Positions 51,758 to 61,589 of a stretch of 64,000 nucleotides of DNA are shown piece after piece (position 1 is the stretch's first letter; each line of letters begins with the position of its first letter). This stretch comes from Campylobacteraceae bacterium (lineage in GTDB: Bacteria > Campylobacterota > Campylobacteria > Campylobacterales > Sulfurovaceae): NCBI GenBank assembly GCA_027014605.1, contig JALWDJ010000082.1, positions 1 through 64,000 on the forward strand, read 5' to 3'. The notes below the pieces were generated by a model, which did not search any database, was not told where the DNA came from, and saw nothing but the letters and a program-made list of their open reading frames with translations. A program made the translations under genes and the position numbers.

Positions 51758-52432
51758 ATGAAACGATATGATATTGAAATTTTTAATAGATTAGACCAGA
51801 GTTTCGAACAGAACTTTATAAAATATGGAAAAGTAGTATCATATAAAAGAAGAGAGACTCCATTTTTAAATGGAGAGTTAGAAAAATTTTTTTATATTGT
51901 ACTAAAAGGAAAAATCAAAACTTATCAGATAAATTTAGAGAACTCAAAAGAACAGACTATATTTATCTATAGAACAGGAGATATGTTTGATACAATAATA
52001 CTTCTTGATGGAAAGCCACATGATATTATGTATGAGGTTTTAGAAGATATTGAGCTTTTAGAACTACCTATAGGTAAAGTTAGAGAGTGGTTAAAAACTA
52101 ATGAGCAGTTTAATAGACACTTTTTCCCATATATAGCTTCACAAATGCGTCAAACAGAGGAGTTAGCTACAGATTTATCACTTCTTCCAACATCTGAAAG
52201 ATTATCTAAGATACTTCTAAGAAATATAAATCCTAATGATAAGTATCATCAACTACTTCAAAATTTATCTAAAACAGAGATTGCAAAGCTTATAGGTACA
52301 GTTAGAAATGTAGTAGAGAGACATCTAAAAGAGTTGGAGGAGAGAGAGATTATTAAAAATCGGAGAAAAAAGATATATATTAAAGATGTGAAAAAACTTC
52401 TTCAAGAGTCAAATCAACTGCTTTTAACCTAA
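51758..52432 (+). CDS. Crp/Fnr family transcriptional regulator
   Basis: cNMP-binding fold 'FYIVLKGKIKTYQ', C-terminal HTH 'LSKTEIAKLIGTVRNVVERHLKELEEREII'. Confidence 0.88.
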   Translation: MKRYDIEIFNRLDQSFEQNFIKYGKVVSYKRRETPFLNGELEKFFYIVLKGKIKTYQINLENSKEQTIFIYRTGDMFDTIILLDGKPHDIMYEVLEDIELLELPIGKVREWLKTNEQFNRHFFPYIASQMRQTEELATDLSLLPTSERLSKILLRNINPNDKYHQLLQNLSKTEIAKLIGTVRNVVERHLKELEEREIIKNRRKKIYIKDVKKLLQESNQLLLT

Positions 52433-52443
52433 AAAAAGATTTA

Positions 52444-52471
52444 AAATGCCACTAAAGTGGCATTTCTTTTT
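52444..52471 (+). terminator. Rho-independent terminator
   Basis: AAATGCCAC-TAAA-GTGGCATTT followed by CTTTTT. Confidence 0.92.
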
Positions 52472-52528
52472 CCTCTTTATATCATATAATTTCACCATAA
52501 ATAAAAAAATATAAAAAAAGGATGAAAA

Positions 52529-52963
52529 ATGTTAGTAAGAAGATATGAACCATTTAATGATATTAGAAGAAGTTTTGACCTTATAAACTCTATTATAAAT
52601 AGTATTGAAGATAAAAGAGGTGAGCAAGAGCTTGTTGATTTTATACCAAAGGTAAATACTAGAGAGACAGGAGGGGCTTACCATATTGAAGTGGAGTTAC
52701 CAGGAGTTAAGAAGAGTGATGTTGATATTAAAGTTGATGGTAATATTTTAACTATCTCTGGTGAAAGAAAAGTTAGAGAAGAGGTAAAAGATGAGGATTA
52801 TCAAAAGATAGAGAGTAGATATGGAGTATTTTCTCGTTCATTTACACTTCCAGAAAAAGTTGATATTTCAAATATTGAAGCAGAATTTAATGATGGTATT
52901 TTAGAGATAACAATTCCTAAATTAAAAGTTGATACTTCAAGTAAAAAGATTGAGATTAAGTAA
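52529..52963 (+). CDS. Small heat-shock protein (Hsp20)
   Basis: Alpha-crystallin domain 'YHIEVELPGVKKSDVDIKVDGNILTISGERK...GVFSRSFTLPEKVD...NGILEITIPK'. Confidence 0.95.
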   Translation: MLVRRYEPFNDIRRSFDLINSIINSIEDKRGEQELVDFIPKVNTRETGGAYHIEVELPGVKKSDVDIKVDGNILTISGERKVREEVKDEDYQKIESRYGVFSRSFTLPEKVDISNIEAEFNDGILEITIPKLKVDTSSKKIEIK

Positions 52964-52976
52964 TAAGGAGTTTAAA

Positions 52977-53417
52977 ATGGCTGTTACAAAAGATAAAATT
53001 ATTGAAAACGGAAAGAAATTAGTTAATAGTGTAGAAGAACATGTAGAGAAAGGTTTAGATATTGCAAAAGAGGCTTTGGGTAATGTAGCAAGACATCTAC
53101 CTTTAGCAAATTTTGCTAGACATAGTAGTGATACTTATGATATTGAGGTAGATTTACCAGGTGTTAAAAAAGAGGATATTGAGATAAAAATTGAAGATGA
53201 CTACTTAACTGTAAATGCTATAAGAAAAACTAAAAAAGATGTAAAAGAGGAAGATTATTATCTATGTGAGAGTAGTTATGGTTTAATCTCAAGAAGCTTT
53301 ATACTTCCAAAAGATGTAGATAGAGATAAAATATCTGCTAAATATGAAGATGGAAGATTATATATCTCTTTAGAGAAAGAAGAGACTAGAAAAGCTAGAA
53401 ATATATCAATAAAATAG
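52977..53417 (+). CDS. Small heat-shock protein (Hsp20), second copy
   Basis: 'YDIEVDLPGVKKEDIEIKIEDDYLTVNAIRK...GLISRSFILPKDVDRDKISAKYEDGRLYISLEK'; ATG at 52977 with AAGGAG upstream. Confidence 0.94.
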   Translation: MAVTKDKIIENGKKLVNSVEEHVEKGLDIAKEALGNVARHLPLANFARHSSDTYDIEVDLPGVKKEDIEIKIEDDYLTVNAIRKTKKDVKEEDYYLCESSYGLISRSFILPKDVDRDKISAKYEDGRLYISLEKEETRKARNISIK

Positions 53418-53434
53418 ATAGATAAAGGATAAAT

Positions 53435-53944
53435 ATGAAAAATTTAATAAAAATAGCATTAATTACTATCCCATTGAGTCTAGCTTATGCAGACTCAAAT
53501 ATTACAGGATATGATTTATTTAAAAATGACCCTCTTATCAAACATTTCCAAAAGATACAAGCTGATATGGATAAAATGTTTGAAGAGCTTCATAATAATA
53601 TGTTTAAAGAGATGAAATTAAATCCTACTCTTACAACAAAAGATTTTTCATTTTCTCCAGACACAGACTTAGTTGATAAGGGTGACAAGTATGAATTAAA
53701 GATGAATTTAGCAGGAATGGATAAAAATAGTATTAAAATAGATATTAAAGATAACTATTTAAGCGTTCAAGCTAAGAGTGAAGATAAAAAAGAGGAAAAA
53801 AAGGGTGATAAGGTAATTTTCCAAGAGAGACATTTAGGTGTAATTCAAAGAGGAATGACTCTTCCAAAAGATGCTGATGGCTCAAAATATACAAGTGATT
53901 ATACAAATGGAGTCTTAACAATTACAATTCCTAAAAAGAAATAA
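53435..53944 (+). CDS. Small heat-shock protein (Hsp20), third copy with predicted signal peptide
   Basis: N-terminus 'MKNLIKIALITIPLSLAYADSN' then alpha-crystallin domain 'YELKMNLAGMDKNSIKIDIKDNYLSVQAK...GVLTITIPKKK'. Confidence 0.92.
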   Translation: MKNLIKIALITIPLSLAYADSNITGYDLFKNDPLIKHFQKIQADMDKMFEELHNNMFKEMKLNPTLTTKDFSFSPDTDLVDKGDKYELKMNLAGMDKNSIKIDIKDNYLSVQAKSEDKKEEKKGDKVIFQERHLGVIQRGMTLPKDADGSKYTSDYTNGVLTITIPKKK

Positions 53945-53950
53945 GATAAT

Positions 53951-54898
53951 TTAAATTGGGAGGTAGATTTTATCTATTAGTTCATTATATTCACTCTTTA
54001 ATGAGCTATCAATAGTAATCCCACCTCCACTCTTATAGTAGAGTCTATTTTCCTCTTTTTCAATAAATCGTATCATAACAGCAGAGTATAGATTATTTCC
54101 GTCAAATATTCCAAATACACCTGTATAAAATCTTCTATTATAGTTCTCTATCTTATCTATAATATCAACTGTACTTCTTTTAGGTGTACCTGTAATTGAA
54201 CCAGCAGGTAGAATTTTATCTAATATTTCTCCTAAGTTATCTCTCCAATTATATGATAGTTTAGCAGTTATTTTAGAGCTTACTTGAAGTAGCTCCTTAT
54301 TTCCTGCTTTTATCTTATCTATGTATCTGAACTTCTCTACTTTAATATTAGTTCCAACCATGGATAAATCATTACGCATTAAATCAACAATCATAATATG
54401 TTCTGCCATCTCTTTTTGATTAGACAATATCTTCTCTTTTGCATTTAAAATATTTGCTTCAATAGTACCCTTCATTGGATATGTAGAGATAATATTATCT
54501 TCTATCTCTATAAACTTTTCAGGAGAAAAACATATAAATTCGTCTCTATAATATAGTTTATATTTTGCTTTTGAATATCTAAAAATCTCAAATAGAGATA
54601 GATTTGTATCTATTGGAGTCTTAAATGTTAGATTTAAAAGATATGTGTTTCCTGATTTAATCTCTTCTAAAACTCTATTTAGAGACTCTCTATATAGATT
54701 AAAATCAACTATAGACTTTTGAAAAAAGAATTTTTTATCTATTGGCTTGGCTCTGTAGTTTCTATAGTTATCTATCTTAAAAAAAATATCCCTATTCATA
54801 ATATTTTTAAGAGGTTCTATGATTTTTCTACTCTTATCATAAGAGATAATAAATAAAAAAGGTTCTCTCTTTTTAGCTAATTGTGTAATTTTATCCAT
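53951..54898 (-). CDS. pabB: Aminodeoxychorismate synthase component I (ATG at 54898 preferred over track start 55000)
   Basis: 'GNTYLLNLTFKTPI', 'STYPMKGTIEAN', 'EHIMIVDLMRNDLSMVG', 'LPAGSITGTPKRSTVDIIDKIE', 'RFYTGVFGIFDG'. Confidence 0.88.
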   Translation of the reverse strand: MDKITQLAKKREPFLFIISYDKSRKIIEPLKNIMNRDIFFKIDNYRNYRAKPIDKKFFFQKSIVDFNLYRESLNRVLEEIKSGNTYLLNLTFKTPIDTNLSLFEIFRYSKAKYKLYYRDEFICFSPEKFIEIEDNIISTYPMKGTIEANILNAKEKILSNQKEMAEHIMIVDLMRNDLSMVGTNIKVEKFRYIDKIKAGNKELLQVSSKITAKLSYNWRDNLGEILDKILPAGSITGTPKRSTVDIIDKIENYNRRFYTGVFGIFDGNNLYSAVMIRFIEKEENRLYYKSGGGITIDSSLKSEYNELIDKIYLPI

Positions 54899-55149
54899 TA
54901 CTAGTTTACAATCAATTCTTATTATAATATTTATACAACTATAGTATCTAAACTCTAAGATTATATTCTTTAAATATCTCTTTGATTTCATTCCAAACAA
55001 TAAGGGTAATTTTAATAGAAGTTTCTTTTCTTGTTAACATTAAAGTTCCTTTTTAAAATTTATTTTACTTCGTTTGAATTATATTGTCAAGTTCTTATTT
55101 TAATTATTAAAAGCTATTTTGATATAATTTTTATTAAAAAAGAGCTTAG

Positions 55150-56316
55150 GTGTTAACAGTTATAGGTAATGGAATGGGAGATTATAATTTTAGTAATCTC
55201 TCATCAATAGATATAGATAGATTTGATAGAGTAGTATGTGATAAGAACTTTCAAGAGGAGAGAGAAAATCTTTTAAAGTTAAACTTTAGAGATGCTAAAG
55301 AGTATATTTTAGAGAATTATAGAGAAGAGAATATTCTATATGTAGTCACAGGTTCACCCCTTTTTTTTAGTGCAGGTATATTAATTGCTAAGAAGTTGCC
55401 AAAAGATATGGTTAAAATAGTTAATAACACCTCATCAAAAGATTATCTTTTAGAAAAATTGATGATAAGTGAAAGTGAGGTTGACTATTTCTCACTCCAT
55501 GGAAGAGATAGAATAGATTTAACCAGATTTTTAACAAATAGATATACCTTTATTCTGTGTGATAGATTTAGTATAGATAAAATAAGAGAGGCTACAAAAT
55601 ATCTAAATAGCAGAGATATAGAAGTTACTATTGGGTATAAACTCGGTTATAGTAATGAGGTAATAGAGCATATAGATATATTTGGAAATGGTTATAGAAG
55701 ATTTGATTTAAGAAAGCCTTTTGTCTTATTAATTAAAAGACTCTTTACTCCAAAATTACCAATAAGTAGAGATTTTGAGTTTAAAACAGAGCGAGGAATG
55801 ATAACAAAAGAGTATAAGAGAAATCTATCACTTCAAAATCTTGACCTAAGAGCCAATCAGATACTTTGGGATATTGGGGCTGGTAGTGGTAGTTGTGCTA
55901 TTGAGGCATTTAAGAGATATAGAGTAAAGACTCTTCTATTTGAAAAGCAACCACAGAGAGCCAATTTTATAAAAGAAAATCTATCATATCATTTTGTTTG
56001 TGATACATCTCTTTTCGAGGGAGATGCAGAGGAGATATTTGATACTATAGAGGATAATCCAGATAGAATTTTTGTAGGTGGTGGAGGCGAAAAGGTAATA
56101 TCTAAACTACCATATCTATATAATAGATTAAATAGTAGTGGAGTTATATTAATTAATGCTATTACACTTAAAAATCTAACTCAGATGTTGAGCGTTTTAA
56201 ATAGTGCTAATATAGAGTATAGTGTTATATCTCTATCTTTAACCACATATAAAGGAAAATTGGATTTAATAGAGCCAGAGAGACAACTTTTCCAAATAAA
56301 GGTAATAAAAGAGTGA
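55150..56316 (+). CDS. Bifunctional cobalt-precorrin methyltransferase CbiE/CbiT
   Basis: N-terminal SAM methylase 'LTVIGNGMGDYNF...VVTGSPLFFSAG'; C-terminal 'GMITKEYKRNLSLQNLDLRANQILWDIGAGSGSCAIEA'. Confidence 0.9.
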   Translation: MLTVIGNGMGDYNFSNLSSIDIDRFDRVVCDKNFQEERENLLKLNFRDAKEYILENYREENILYVVTGSPLFFSAGILIAKKLPKDMVKIVNNTSSKDYLLEKLMISESEVDYFSLHGRDRIDLTRFLTNRYTFILCDRFSIDKIREATKYLNSRDIEVTIGYKLGYSNEVIEHIDIFGNGYRRFDLRKPFVLLIKRLFTPKLPISRDFEFKTERGMITKEYKRNLSLQNLDLRANQILWDIGAGSGSCAIEAFKRYRVKTLLFEKQPQRANFIKENLSYHFVCDTSLFEGDAEEIFDTIEDNPDRIFVGGGGEKVISKLPYLYNRLNSSGVILINAITLKNLTQMLSVLNSANIEYSVISLSLTTYKGKLDLIEPERQLFQIKVIKE

Positions 56317-57038
56317 TATATTTTATTGGAGCAGGTTCAGGTGACCCAGAGCTTATTACAATTAAAGCTCAAAAGATTTTACAAAAGGCAGATGTAGTTC
56401 TATATACAGGCTCACTTGTACCAAGAGAGGTTTTAAAGTGGTGCAAGGAGGATGCTATTATAGAGGACTCACAAGGTATGAAATATCTTCAAATCTTTGA
56501 TTTTTTAGAGAAGTATAGAGATAAAATAGTAGCAAGAGTACATACAGGAGACCCATCTCTATACTCAACTATCGCTAAACAGATAGCATTTCTAAAGAGT
56601 AAAAATATAGAGTATAGAGTTATAGCAGGAGTCACAGCTAGTTTTGGAGCAAGTGCAAGTTTAGGGATAGAATATACAATTCCAGGGGTATCTCAAACTC
56701 TAATTATCTCAAGAGTAGAAGGAAGAACTCCAAATCCCGAGAGTCTAAAAAATATTTTAGCTTGTAAAAACTCCTCATTAGTCTTTTATCTATCTATTAC
56801 ACTTATTAAAAAACTAAAAAGAGAGGCATTAAAGGCAGATTATCCATTAGATACTCCATGTTGGGTAGTTGAAAAGGCTACATGGAAAGATGAGAGAGTA
56901 TATAGAGGAACACTAGAGGATATAGAGGAGAGAGTCTCCCATATTAAAGGGGTTGCAGTTATACTATTGGGAGATTTTCTATATCAACAAGAGAGTATAG
57001 AGTCACATCTATATCGAAAGCCTCTTTTAAAATCTTAA
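56313..57038 (+). CDS. cbiF: Cobalt-precorrin-4 methyltransferase
   Basis: 'IYFIGAGSGDPELITIKAQKILQKADVVLYTGSLV', 'ARVHTGDPSLYSTIAKQ', 'GVTASFGASASLGIEYTIP'. Confidence 0.94.
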   Translation: MIYFIGAGSGDPELITIKAQKILQKADVVLYTGSLVPREVLKWCKEDAIIEDSQGMKYLQIFDFLEKYRDKIVARVHTGDPSLYSTIAKQIAFLKSKNIEYRVIAGVTASFGASASLGIEYTIPGVSQTLIISRVEGRTPNPESLKNILACKNSSLVFYLSITLIKKLKREALKADYPLDTPCWVVEKATWKDERVYRGTLEDIEERVSHIKGVAVILLGDFLYQQESIESHLYRKPLLKS

Positions 57039-57077
57039 GGAACTTTAGCTACTATTCTAAAAAACTAAGGAGTTAAA

Positions 57078-57245
57078 ATGGCAGTACCAAATGATATTGG
57101 TTGTAGTAATGATAGATGTAAAGAGTCACCTAATTGTCAAAGAACAGTTATATATGAAAATGGAACGGCAAGAGAGGTAAAAAGCTTTGGTGGAACACCA
57201 GAGAAGGGTTGTGGTAAATTTCTACCTAGAGAAGATAAAAAGTAA
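57078..57245 (+). CDS. 55-aa Cys-containing small protein in cobalamin operon (not in ORF track)
   Basis: MAVPNDIGCSNDRCKESPNCQRTVIYENGTAREVKSFGGTPEKGCGKFLPREDKK*; AAGGAG SD upstream; stop is 2 nt before cbiG GTG start. Confidence 0.8.
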   Translation: MAVPNDIGCSNDRCKESPNCQRTVIYENGTAREVKSFGGTPEKGCGKFLPREDKK

Positions 57246-57247
57246 TA

Positions 57248-58264
57248 GTGAAGAAAATAGCAGTAGTAACTATTAATCAACCAAGTCTAAATAGTGCTTC
57301 TAGGCTTATGCACTATTTAGATGGTTATGAGGTTGATATATATGGAAAGAAAAATTTAAAACATAATTTAGATAATCTTAAAATATATAATAAATTAGAT
57401 GATATTCTACCTTTAGCTTGGAAGAGATATGATGCCATACTATGTATCTTAGCAATTGGTGCAGTTGTAAGAAAAATTGCACCTCTTCTAAGAGATAAAT
57501 CTAGCGACCCAGCTATATTGGTAATTAATCTAGCTTTAGATAAGATAGTTCCTCTCCTAAGTGGACATTTAGGTAGAGCAAATGAATTAGCAAATGATTT
57601 AGTAGAGAGACTACCAAATGCTATTAATTTTATCTCAACTGCAACTGACCAAACTAATACAATAGCATTTGAGATGTTAGCTAAGAAGAGAGATTGGAGA
57701 ATTGAAAATTTAAAAGCTTTAGCCAAAATCTCAAATAGACTATTAAACAAGCAAGAGGTTAAAGTTGCAACATATAAGAGTATATTTGACTCTATTCCAG
57801 ATAGAAAAAACCTAAAATTGGTTGACTTTAGTAGTATTGATTTAGATAGAGTTGTTATATCTCCATTAGTTAAATCTAACTCTTTAACTCTTATACCAAA
57901 AGTATCTATAGGAATTGGGTGTAATAGAGGAACTAGCTCTATTGAGATTAGAGAGGCTTTTTTAGATTTCTTAGAAAAGTATAATCTAAAATTAGAGGAT
58001 ATTAAAAATATTAACTCATTTAGTGCTAAATCTGATGAGGTTGGACTATTAGATTTTGCAAAAGAGTATAATTTTAAGATAGAGTTTTTTACTAAAGAGG
58101 ATATAAACTCATTTCAAGATAGCTTTTCAAAATCTGCCTCTACAAAGTTTTTTGGATTAAAGGGAGTAGCAGAGCCTACTGCCATTTTAGGCTCAAACTA
58201 TCAAGAGCTTATTATAAAAAAAGAGGTTTATAATAGAAAAATAACAATAGCAGGAGCAGTATAG
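57248..58264 (+). CDS. cbiG: Cobalt-precorrin-5A hydrolase
   Basis: 'AILCILAIGAVVRKIAPLLRDKSSDPAILVIN', 'PLLSGHLGRANELA', 'ATDQTNTIAFE', 'IGIGCNRGTS'. Confidence 0.93.
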   Translation: MKKIAVVTINQPSLNSASRLMHYLDGYEVDIYGKKNLKHNLDNLKIYNKLDDILPLAWKRYDAILCILAIGAVVRKIAPLLRDKSSDPAILVINLALDKIVPLLSGHLGRANELANDLVERLPNAINFISTATDQTNTIAFEMLAKKRDWRIENLKALAKISNRLLNKQEVKVATYKSIFDSIPDRKNLKLVDFSSIDLDRVVISPLVKSNSLTLIPKVSIGIGCNRGTSSIEIREAFLDFLEKYNLKLEDIKNINSFSAKSDEVGLLDFAKEYNFKIEFFTKEDINSFQDSFSKSASTKFFGLKGVAEPTAILGSNYQELIIKKEVYNRKITIAGAV

Positions 58265-59046
58265 TGGCAAAGAGATTATATATATTAAGTTCTGGTGCAG
58301 GTGGCACTAAATATATGACAACAGAGGCTCTAAGGGCATTGGAGGATTGTGAAGTAGTTGTAGGGTATAGAAACTATGTAAAAGAGCTAAAAGAGCTAAT
58401 AGGAGATAAACCTGTTTTTATGTCTGGAATGACAAAAGAGATTGCTAGATGTCAAGAGGCTATAAATTATGCTAAAGAGGGAAAGATAACCTGTATTATC
58501 TCAAATGGAGATGTTAATGTATTTGGAATGGCAACTTTAATAGTTGAGCTAATTGATAAGCAGGATTTATGGGACGAGATAGAGCTAATATCTATTGCAG
58601 GTGTAACATCTTTTTTAGCAACAGCTTCAAGGATTGGTGCGCCTATTAGCCAAGATTTTGCAGTTATATCTCTATCAGATAAGTTAACAGATATAGATAT
58701 TATAGATAATAGAGTTAGAAACTGTTTAGATGCTGATATGGTTTTAGGGATATATAATCCAAAATCAAGAAAGCGAATTTTACCATATCAAAATTTTCTA
58801 AAAGCTCTAAGTGAAGGAGAAGAGAGAATTGCAATAATTGCATCTCATGTTGGAAGAGATAAAGAGAAGATTACTATAACAGATACTACAGATTTAATCA
58901 AACAAGATATTAATCACTCAGAGATTACTATGTCCACTCTAATTATTGTGGGTAACTCTCAAACTAGATTAACAAAAAATGGACTTGTTCTAACTCCAAG
59001 AGGTTATCTAAATAAGTATGATATGAGTGGAGAGATTAAAAAATAG
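58264..59046 (+). CDS. cbiH: Precorrin-3B C17-methyltransferase
   Basis: 'LYILSSGAGGTKYMTTEALRALEDCEVVVGYRNY', 'GITCIISNGDVNVFGMA'-like, 'GIYNPKSRKR'. Confidence 0.92.
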   Translation: MAKRLYILSSGAGGTKYMTTEALRALEDCEVVVGYRNYVKELKELIGDKPVFMSGMTKEIARCQEAINYAKEGKITCIISNGDVNVFGMATLIVELIDKQDLWDEIELISIAGVTSFLATASRIGAPISQDFAVISLSDKLTDIDIIDNRVRNCLDADMVLGIYNPKSRKRILPYQNFLKALSEGEERIAIIASHVGRDKEKITITDTTDLIKQDINHSEITMSTLIIVGNSQTRLTKNGLVLTPRGYLNKYDMSGEIKK

Positions 59047-59106
59047 TTATATTATATTAATTTTGATAAAATTATAAAAATAAAAATTAATTGGATAATA
59101 TATATA

Positions 59107-60369
59107 ATGGACTATTTACAAATTATAGGTGGCAGTACCCTAAAGGGTAGTGTCATAATTTCTGGTGCAAAAAATTCAGCTCTTCCTCTAATTGCAAGTA
59201 CAATTTTATCAAACAGACCTGTAAAATTAACAAATCTTCCTAATGTTGTAGATATTAGAACTCTATTAAAATTATTAAAAATGTTAGGTGGAGAGATAGA
59301 GCATAATGGAACAACTGTTACTATTAATAATGCTAATATAAACTCAACTAAAGCTGTATATGAGATTGTATCTAAGATGAGAGCATCTATTTTAGTCTTA
59401 GGACCTCTTTTAGCTAGATTTGGAGAGTGTGAAGTTAGTCTCCCCGGTGGTTGTGCTATTGGGCAAAGACCTATAGATTTACACTTAAAAGCACTTGAAG
59501 CGATGGGTGCTAAGATTGAGATAAAAGGTGGATATGTAAGAGCTGAAGCACCATATGGACTAAAAGGAGCTAGAATAGTATTTGATAAAATTACAGTTGG
59601 TGGAACTGAAAATATTATTATGGCAGGAGCTTTAGCCAAAGGTGTGACAACTATTATAAATTCAGCAAAAGAGCCTGAGATAGTTCAACTATGTGAAGTT
59701 ATAAGAGATGCAGGTGTAAAGATAGAAGGAATTGGAACAAGCACTATTACTATTTATGGAACTAACCAAGAACCTTTAGAATTTAAAGATATAAAAATTA
59801 TTCCAGATAGAATAGAAGCAGGTACATATCTATGTGCTGGAGCAATTACAAACTCCTCAATTACTCTAAAAGAGATAAATCCTACACATATTCAATCATC
59901 AATAGATAAATTGGAGGCTATGGGGTGTAGTTTTGATATAAAAGAGAAAGAGTTAACAATCTATCCAACTAGCCGACTAAAACCTGTAAACATTATAACT
60001 TCAGAGTATCCCGCATTTCCAACTGATATGCAGGCTCAATTTATGGCAGTAGCTACAATGGCTATTGGTGAGTCTCTTATTGAAGAGAGACTATTTGAGA
60101 ACCGTTTTATGCATGTGAGTGAACTTAATAGATTGGGAGCTGATATATGGTTAAAAGGTAGTGTTGCCTCTGTTCGACCTGTAGCAGAGCTAAATGGAGC
60201 TGATGTTATGGCAACAGATTTAAGGGCTAGTTCAGCACTAGTTTTAGCAGGACTTGTTGCAAAAGGGGTTACAAATATAAGAAGAATATACCATCTTGAT
60301 AGAGGATATGATAACCTTGAGGGCAAACTTCTATCACTTGGAGCTAATATTAAGCGATTAAGTGAATAG
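59107..60369 (+). CDS. murA: UDP-N-acetylglucosamine 1-carboxyvinyltransferase
   Basis: '[16 protein letters not shown]', '[45 protein letters not shown]', '[20 protein letters not shown]'. Confidence 0.98.
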   Translation: MDYLQIIGGSTLKGSVIISGAKNSALPLIASTILSNRPVKLTNLPNVVDIRTLLKLLKMLGGEIEHNGTTVTINNANINSTKAVYEIVSKMRASILVLGPLLARFGECEVSLPGGCAIGQRPIDLHLKALEAMGAKIEIKGGYVRAEAPYGLKGARIVFDKITVGGTENIIMAGALAKGVTTIINSAKEPEIVQLCEVIRDAGVKIEGIGTSTITIYGTNQEPLEFKDIKIIPDRIEAGTYLCAGAITNSSITLKEINPTHIQSSIDKLEAMGCSFDIKEKELTIYPTSRLKPVNIITSEYPAFPTDMQAQFMAVATMAIGESLIEERLFENRFMHVSELNRLGADIWLKGSVASVRPVAELNGADVMATDLRASSALVLAGLVAKGVTNIRRIYHLDRGYDNLEGKLLSLGANIKRLSE

Positions 60370-60414
60370 TTATCTATTAATTTGATATAATCTAAATAAA
60401 AAAGTGGAGATAAG

Positions 60415-60687
60415 ATGAATATTTTTGACGATGATGATGCATTTGTAGGAACACCAAAGAGTAATTTCTTCTCGATTGCTAGAACTGCTAATCAAAATAT
60501 AGTAGAGATGGAGTTAGATAAGATGTTTAGACGATTTGCTGTGGCTGAAAAGATTTTAGAAGAGAAGGGTCTTGAAGAGGAACATGAGAGACTTATGAGA
60601 AATATGGTTATAGATAAAGAGTTAGATGATAGAACAAATAGTCTATATATAGAGCTTGTAGGTAACATAGTTACTCAGTGCGAATAG
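60415..60687 (+). CDS. DUF2018-like small protein
   Basis: 90 aa 'IFDDDDAFVGTPKSNFFSIARTANQNIVEMELDKMFRRFAVAEKILEEKGLEEE'. Confidence 0.6.
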   Translation: MNIFDDDDAFVGTPKSNFFSIARTANQNIVEMELDKMFRRFAVAEKILEEKGLEEEHERLMRNMVIDKELDDRTNSLYIELVGNIVTQCE

Positions 60688-60691
60688 TAAA

Positions 60692-61588
60692 ATGATAAGT
60701 GCCGTTGAGAGAAAAATAGAGCAGTATATTAGAGAGCTTAAAGATAAGAGAGTCTTATCGCTCTATAAAAAACTGTCAAAAGGTAAGCGATTACGCACAA
60801 AGTTGATTTTAAAGATTGCAGGAGATAGCATAAAGGCTATTAAGACAGCCTCAACTGTTGAGTTAATTCATACAGCTAGTCTATTACATGATGATGTAAT
60901 AGATGATGCCAATACTAGAAGAGGTAAAATATCTGTTAATGCTAGTGATGGAAACAAGAGTGCTATTATGATGGGAGATATACTCTACTCTAAAGCCTTT
61001 TTTGAGTTAATAGATATATCACCTCTTATAGCAAAAGTTATCTCAAATGCTGTTGTAGAGCTTAGTTTAGGTGAGTTAGCTGATGTTGAGTTATCTAAGA
61101 GATTTCATACCAATAGAGATGCCTATCTAAAGATGTTATACCAAAAGACTGCATCACTTATGGAGGCTAGTGCAGAGGCTGGAGCTATTTTAGCTGGAAA
61201 ACCAAGAGATGCCTATAGAAAATATGGGAGAAATTTAGGATTAGCTTTTCAGATGATAGATGATATTTTAGATATTACTTCAGATAGTAAAACTTTAGGA
61301 AAACCTACTCTTCATGATTTTACAGAGGGAAAAGTTACACTTCCATATATGTATCTATATGAGGTCTTAGCTCATGAAGATAGAGAGTATCTTCTGTGTC
61401 TGCATAAAAAGAGATTGAGTGAAGATGAGGCTCTATGGATAAAGAGTGCTATGAAGAAGTATGGAATTATTGAAAAATCCTATAACGAAGCAAAAGAGCT
61501 TATAGAAGAGGCAATAGAGTTAATGGAGTCTGTTGGAGAGAGAGATTTATCTAATATTGCAAGAGCCATGATAGAAAGAGAGTTCTAA
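60692..61588 (+). CDS. Polyprenyl diphosphate synthase
   Basis: 'GKRLRTKLIL', 'LIHTASLLHDDVIDDANTRRGKISVN', 'GLAFQMIDDILDITSDSKTLGKP'. Confidence 0.94.
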   Translation: MISAVERKIEQYIRELKDKRVLSLYKKLSKGKRLRTKLILKIAGDSIKAIKTASTVELIHTASLLHDDVIDDANTRRGKISVNASDGNKSAIMMGDILYSKAFFELIDISPLIAKVISNAVVELSLGELADVELSKRFHTNRDAYLKMLYQKTASLMEASAEAGAILAGKPRDAYRKYGRNLGLAFQMIDDILDITSDSKTLGKPTLHDFTEGKVTLPYMYLYEVLAHEDREYLLCLHKKRLSEDEALWIKSAMKKYGIIEKSYNEAKELIEEAIELMESVGERDLSNIARAMIEREF

Positions 61589-61589
61589 T

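Noticed and set aside
54899-55000. 34-aa N-terminal extension of PabB in the track
   Set aside because: The internal ATG at 54898 gives a normal PabB start (MDKITQLAKKREPF...); the upstream part looks non-coding.
57325-57750. 141-aa minus-strand ORF within cbiG
   Set aside because: Antisense to a conserved CDS with no recognisable motif.
59112-59639. 175-aa minus-strand ORF antisense to murA
   Set aside because: Lies fully within the strongly supported murA; composition is the shadow of a conserved CDS.
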